The notes under the pieces: model-generated | Told to the model about the DNA's origin: nothing | Database searches by the model: none | Seen by the model: the letters and a program-made list of their open reading frames with translations, nothing else | Source: Thermoanaerobaculia bacterium | GTDB taxonomy: Bacteria; Acidobacteriota; Thermoanaerobaculia; Gp7-AA8 | Assembly (NCBI GenBank): GCA_017883215.1 | Contig: JADGOA010000137.1 | Span: forward strand, 1-8,970 | Direction: 5' to 3' | DNA: 8,970 nt | Part shown: positions 6,136-8,970 of the stretch, one piece after another | How the letters are laid out: the number at the start of each line of letters is the position of its first letter | How positions within the stretch are numbered: position 1 is the first letter of the stretch | Made by a program: the position numbers and the translations under genes

Positions 6136-7542
6136 GTTCTTTCCGCTCTTCCGCGCGCAGAAGTCGATCACGATGGTGCGCATCAGGCGCACCCCTTCGC
6201 TGAAGAACCTGGTGCGGATGCGCTCGTCATTGCCGTGCGCGGTGCCGGCGTCGTAGTAGTTCACCTTGAACGGCGCCACCCCGTAGGCCACCATGCCGTG
6301 TTCGCGAAAGAAGCGGCTGTCAGTCGTCCCCGCGCCGACGATCGGGGCGACGCGGGAGCCTGGCGACTCCTTCTCCATCAGCCGCTGCAGTGTGGTGAAC
6401 AGTTCCGTGTTCGCTCGCGTTGCCGGTGCGGGCTTGCCGGCGAGCAAGACCTCGATCTCCACTTCTTTTCCGGCGACGCTGCGGACTCGATCGAGCATCG
6501 GCTGGGGCTCTTCATCGGGAAGGAGGCGGATGTCGACCTCCGCCGTGGCATTCGCCGGGATCGAGTTCACCGACGATCCCGCGGCGACGCGCGTGATGGC
6601 GATGGTGTCGTGCAACAACGCACGGTAGGCGGGGGTGAGAGCTTTGGCGATACGGGGACCGCCCAGCTCGGCGGCGATGTTCCGGAGCACTTCGCCCCGC
6701 TCGTCGCGGCGCGCTACGCCGGCGGCATGGAAATAGGCCTCGACGTCAGGCGTGAGACGGTTCGGCGTGGGGATCTGCTCGATCGCCGCGAGCGCGGCGA
6801 CGAGCTTGGCGATGCTGCCGCCGTCGTCCGGCGGCGCGGCGGCGTGGCCGGCAACGCCCCTGGCGTGCAGAGAGAGCCAGAGCGGCACTTTCTGCTGAAC
6901 CTCGATGCCCCAGAACGCGACCCGGTCGACGATGGTCTCGTTGTAGCCGCCCTCGTTGAGGACGAAGCCGACATTGTCGAAAAGCTCCGGATGTGTGGCG
7001 AGGAGCTCTTTGGCGCCGCGGAGGCCACCCGCTTCTTCGTCGGCGACGGCGAGGAAAACAATGTCGCGGCGCAGCGGCAGCTTCCGCCGCTTGATCTCGA
7101 TGAGCGACATCGCCTCGGCGATACCCAGTGACTTGACGTCGAGCGCGCCGCGGCCCCAGGCATAGCCCCAGGCCACCGCGCCGGCGAATGGCGGCTTGGT
7201 CCATTCAGCGGCCACAGCGGGGACGACGTCGATGTGATGGAGCAGCAGCAGCGCCTTCTCGTTCGATCCGGACCGAAGCCGCGCGTAGACGGACTGCCGC
7301 TGCGGGTCCGCTCCGACGAGCTGCGCGTCGATCCCCTCCTTCCGGAGGAGCTGCTGGAGGAATTCCGCGCCCGGCGTCTCGCGGCCGGGCGGGTTGGACG
7401 TGTCGATCTTCAGATACGAGATGAACGCTTCACGCGCCTCGCGGTCGAGAGGATCGTCCGCCCCTCCTGTCGCGCGCCGGCAGTCGAGCGGCGCAACGAG
7501 AAACGCGATGAGCAAAAAGAGAAGGAGCCGACGCTGTCCCAT
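6121..7542 (-). CDS. Exported M20-family zinc metallopeptidase
   Basis: A 473-residue di-zinc amidohydrolase/carboxypeptidase of the M20 family (carboxypeptidase S, ArgE, DapE relatives), expected to cleave peptides or N-acyl amino acids. An N-terminal hydrophobic stretch (about 6-17) after MGQRR is a signal sequence; Cys21 follows it, but Asp at -1 makes a poor lipobox, so lipoprotein status is doubtful. Visible metal and catalytic residues are H103 and D105 in HHIDVVP, D135 in GRGALDVK, E169/E170 in ADEEAGG, E197 in NEGG and H436 in GTAHGNDE. The lid/dimerisation domain spans about 215-335 and begins with LSLHARGVAGHAA. The ATG at 7542 is chosen because it puts the signal sequence at the N-terminus; longer readings would cross the pilin gene. 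No clear Shine-Dalgarno is seen. The final SPES and the stop are encoded by the repeat at 6106-6135. Confidence 0.92.
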   Translation of the reverse strand: MGQRRLLLFLLIAFLVAPLDCRRATGGADDPLDREAREAFISYLKIDTSNPPGRETPGAEFLQQLLRKEGIDAQLVGADPQRQSVYARLRSGSNEKALLLLHHIDVVPAVAAEWTKPPFAGAVAWGYAWGRGALDVKSLGIAEAMSLIEIKRRKLPLRRDIVFLAVADEEAGGLRGAKELLATHPELFDNVGFVLNEGGYNETIVDRVAFWGIEVQQKVPLWLSLHARGVAGHAAAPPDDGGSIAKLVAALAAIEQIPTPNRLTPDVEAYFHAAGVARRDERGEVLRNIAAELGGPRIAKALTPAYRALLHDTIAITRVAAGSSVNSIPANATAEVDIRLLPDEEPQPMLDRVRSVAGKEVEIEVLLAGKPAPATRANTELFTTLQRLMEKESPGSRVAPIVGAGTTDSRFFREHGMVAYGVAPFKVNYYDAGTAHGNDERIRTRFFSEGVRLMRTIVIDFCARKSGKNSPES

Positions 7543-7560
7543 CAGAGCGCGAAGTGTACT

Positions 7561-7660
7561 AGCGAGTAGCGAGTGGCAGCGAGTTGTAGCGGGTAGCGGG
7601 TGGGGGACGGAGGCCCGGTTCTCCTGCACGCAACAGGCTACCCGCTTCCTACTCGCTACT
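7561..7660. repeat. AGCGRGT heptamers as a nested inverted repeat between pilin and M20 peptidase
   Basis: On the plus strand, AGCGAGT occurs at 7561-7567, 7568-7574 and 7578-7584, then AGCGGGT at 7588-7594 and 7595-7601, separated only by GGC and TGT. The opposite arm (minus strand, 7660-7637) has AGCGAGT then AGCGGGT. Outer arms 7565-7574/7651-7660 and inner arms 7588-7597/7637-7646 are both perfect 10-bp matches, so each variant pairs with its own kind. The pilin stop TAG (7658-7656) lies inside the element. The central 7602-7636 shows nothing recognisable. Confidence 0.85.
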
Positions 7661-8138
7661 GAAAGGGGTACGTCACGAACGTCCCGTTCGCGTAAATGAT
7701 GTCGCAGTCGAAGCCGCTGAAGCCTCCGGATGGCTGCGCCGCGTTGTAGACACCGTCGCGTCCCGGCGAGGCGATCGCATAGTGGTTGGCCGACACGTTG
7801 CTTCCCACGGCGGCGTCGACGTAGCTCGATAACTGCCGCCCCCACCCGTCGGTTACCGGCGGCGTACGGATGTAGGTCGGCGAGAGCATGTCCGCGACGG
7901 TGGTGATCGGGATGCTGATGTCCGCACCGGCGAGGCCGGCGGCGTTGTACTGCGAGAAATCGCTCGAGCGCGCTTCCCATGCCGTGGCAATGTTGCGGAT
8001 GTTCACCATCGTCTTCTTCTGCTTGGCGCGTTGGAGGGCCGTCACCAGGTTGGGAATGGCAATCACGGCGAGGATGCCGATGATGGCAACCACCATCAAG
8101 AGCTCAACGAGCGTAAAGCCTCTACTTCGACGATTCAT
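7656..8138 (-). CDS. Type IV pilin / GspG-like pseudopilin
   Basis: A 160-residue prepilin. The class III signal is textbook: basic leader MNRRSRG, cleavage after G7, then FTLVELLMVVAIIGILAVIAIPNL with the assembly-critical Glu at mature position 5 (E12). The globular part carries DGWG (97-100) and YAIASPGRDGVYN (120-132), resembling the C-terminal Asp-Gly loop of GspG major pseudopilins, and one cysteine in FDCDIIYANGTFV. It would be processed by PilD prepilin peptidase and assembled in a type IV pilus or type II secretion pseudopilus; none of that machinery is in the window. ATG 8138 has AGGAG at 8148-8144, five bases upstream. A sigma-54-type promoter precedes it. The stop TAG and last two bases of Q160 come from the repeat at 7637-7660, so the C-terminus may have been reset by that element. 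Confidence 0.93.
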   Translation of the reverse strand: MNRRSRGFTLVELLMVVAIIGILAVIAIPNLVTALQRAKQKKTMVNIRNIATAWEARSSDFSQYNAAGLAGADISIPITTVADMLSPTYIRTPPVTDGWGRQLSSYVDAAVGSNVSANHYAIASPGRDGVYNAAQPSGGFSGFDCDIIYANGTFVTYPFQ

Positions 8139-8143
8139 GACCT

Positions 8144-8148
8144 CTCCT
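8144..8148 (-). promoter_or_regulatory. Shine-Dalgarno of the pilin gene
   Basis: AGGAG on the minus strand, five bases before the ATG at 8138, within GCAGGAGAGGTC. It is one of the strongest ribosome binding sites in the window and fits a highly expressed structural protein. Confidence 0.75.
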
Positions 8149-8175
8149 GCACATTGGACCCACGCACATCGACCC

Positions 8176-8190
8176 GCAAGCTGAGTACCA
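8176..8190 (-). promoter_or_regulatory. Putative sigma-54 (RpoN) promoter of the pilin gene
   Basis: Minus strand TGGTACTCAGCTTGC matches the -24/-12 consensus TGGCACG-N4-TTGC at all but two defined positions, with exactly 10 bases between the invariant GG and GC. The predicted start of transcription is near 8164, giving a leader of about 26 bases that contains the strong Shine-Dalgarno. Sigma-54 control of type IV pilin genes is established in other bacteria such as Pseudomonas and Myxococcus. Confidence 0.6.
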
Positions 8191-8212
8191 ATGCACAGCC
8201 GAACCTCGAGTC

Positions 8213-8228
8213 GTTGATTTTCATCAAC
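8213..8228. promoter_or_regulatory. Dyad upstream of the pilin promoter, possible activator site
   Basis: GTTGAT, TTTC, ATCAAC is a perfect 6-bp dyad, AT-rich against its surroundings. It lies about 50-65 bases upstream of the predicted pilin transcription start, where a dimeric Fis/NtrC-type enhancer-binding protein could bind. The position is closer than typical enhancers, and binding is inferred only. Confidence 0.35.
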
Positions 8229-8284
8229 TTACGCCATGGCCGTCCGATCGACAGGCCTGCCGAGTGACGGCTTTAACGCGTGTC

Positions 8285-8303
8285 GCTGACAAAAGCTGTC
8301 AGC
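8285..8303 (-). terminator. Hairpin spanning the thymidine kinase stop codon
   Basis: GCTGACA and TGTCAGC (8285-8291 and 8297-8303) form a perfect 7-bp stem with a 5-base loop. On the minus strand the TGA stop (8301-8299) is inside the stem. A second small stem, GCCG/CGGC, lies at 8259-8271. No U-run follows either, so a terminator function is possible but unproven. Confidence 0.3.
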
Positions 8304-8907
8304 CGGCGATCGGTTGTGGAATCGGCAATTGCGCCGGCTCCTCCCGTTCGGCCTCGACGCGATACAGCTCATAACACGCGCGGCAGCGCGCCTCGTAGGA
8401 TGAGTCGCCGACTTCCACCTGGGCGTTGCCGCCGGCGACGCGCTGCGAGTAGTGTGCGGCGCCGCGGCAGCGCACGCAGACTGCATGCATCTTCGAGACT
8501 TCTTCGGCAACCGAAAGGAGGGCGGGCATGGGCCCGAACGGCCGCCGCATGTAATCCTGATCGAGCCCGGCGGCGATCACGCGAATGCCGGCGTCGGCGA
8601 GCTGCATGCACACGTCGACGATCCCGTCGTCGAAGAATTGCACTTCGTCGATTCCGACGACCTGGACTCCAATCTCGACCCGCGAGAGCAACTCGGCGCT
8701 GCTGCCGGCGGATTGCGCTTTGAGCCGCCGGTCGTCACGCGAGACCACTTCGTCGATGCTGAAGCGTTCATCGATGACCGGTTTGAACACCTGAACCCGT
8801 TGTCGCGCGATGACGGCGCGTCGCAGCCGCCGGATCAGTTCCTCCGATTTTCCGGAGAACATGCCTCCGGCAATGATTTCGATCCAGCCGCCATGGTGCG
8901 ATTCCAA
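8299..8907 (-). CDS. tdk: Thymidine kinase, type II
   Basis: A 202-residue enzyme that phosphorylates thymidine to dTMP with ATP in the cytoplasmic salvage pathway. It has the P-loop GGMFSGKSEEL (14-24), the Walker B/catalytic motif IDEVQFF (86-92) with E88 as the expected base, GLDQDYMRRPFGPMPAL (114-130), and a structural zinc site formed by C144/C147 (CVRC) and C175/C178 (CRAC). YEARCRACY (171-179) matches the thymidine-binding lasso end. The start is TTG at 8907: no ATG or GTG lies in frame near it, and GGAGG stands seven bases upstream. The segment VVSRDDRRL has Arg-Asp where many relatives have His-Asn/Asp-Gly, a mild variation. Length is normal for the family. It is followed by 160 bases before the pilin gene, which has its own promoter. 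Confidence 0.95.
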   Translation of the reverse strand: MESHHGGWIEIIAGGMFSGKSEELIRRLRRAVIARQRVQVFKPVIDERFSIDEVVSRDDRRLKAQSAGSSAELLSRVEIGVQVVGIDEVQFFDDGIVDVCMQLADAGIRVIAAGLDQDYMRRPFGPMPALLSVAEEVSKMHAVCVRCRGAAHYSQRVAGGNAQVEVGDSSYEARCRACYELYRVEAEREEPAQLPIPQPIAG

Positions 8908-8914
8908 TTGTGCG

Positions 8915-8919
8915 CCTCC
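8915..8919 (-). promoter_or_regulatory. Shine-Dalgarno that fixes the TTG start of tdk
   Basis: GGAGG on the minus strand, seven bases before TTG at 8907. The frame is open to the window edge upstream but has no other usable start codon, so this site decides the start. Confidence 0.8.
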
Positions 8920-8970
8920 GGGAACGACGAATTGCTTCTGAAGAGGATAACAAAACTTTGCTACCCTCCC

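Noticed and set aside
158..7660. CRISPR array
   Set aside because: Repeat units are 7 bases, directly tandem or inverted, without spacers of constant length and with no cas genes nearby.
7543..7980. Extended N-terminus for the M20 peptidase up to 7980
   Set aside because: It would run through the pilin gene and the repeat, produce Arg-rich nonsense, and bury the signal sequence that starts at 7542.

Overview
The window looks like chromosomal DNA of a GC-rich, Gram-negative-type bacterium. The gene mix is RNase R, a YfhO-like membrane protein, an exported M20 peptidase, a GspG-like pilin under an apparent sigma-54 promoter, and a type II thymidine kinase. The pilin style and the intergenic heptamer repeats make me think of Acidobacteriota, but that is impression and inference; no marker here settles the phylum.

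All seven genes lie on the minus strand. In transcription order they are: thymidine kinase (8907-8299), type IV pilin/pseudopilin (8138-7656), M20 metallopeptidase (7542-6121), YfhO-family membrane protein (6060-4147), a 99-residue Fis-type HTH protein (4000-3701), RNase R (3525-1339), and a coiled-coil plus TPR protein (1264-185). Each has coherent family motifs and none is visibly broken. They are functionally mixed (nucleotide salvage, surface appendage or secretion, peptide hydrolysis, envelope, regulation, RNA decay) and are probably several transcription units rather than one pathway.

The unusual part is between the genes. Five gaps hold short repeats with a 7-base period, in two related families: AGTCCTG (1291-1340 and 6061-6135) and AGCGRGT (160-180, 3533-3695 and 7561-7660). 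Four of the five also form inverted repeats, one of them a perfect 30-bp stem. Three elements contribute all or part of a stop codon and a fourth starts four bases after one. Because the period is 7 and each unit contains TGA or TAG, tandem units put a stop in every reading frame, and the inverted layout does this on both strands. The two families alternate along the gene order.

A separate palindromic element, with two 23-bp arms that are each hairpins, sits in frame inside the YfhO-like gene. It adds roughly 30 hydrophilic residues to the protein, much like the palindromic elements known inside Rickettsia genes. I found no CRISPR array, tRNA, rRNA, transposase or recognisable defence system.
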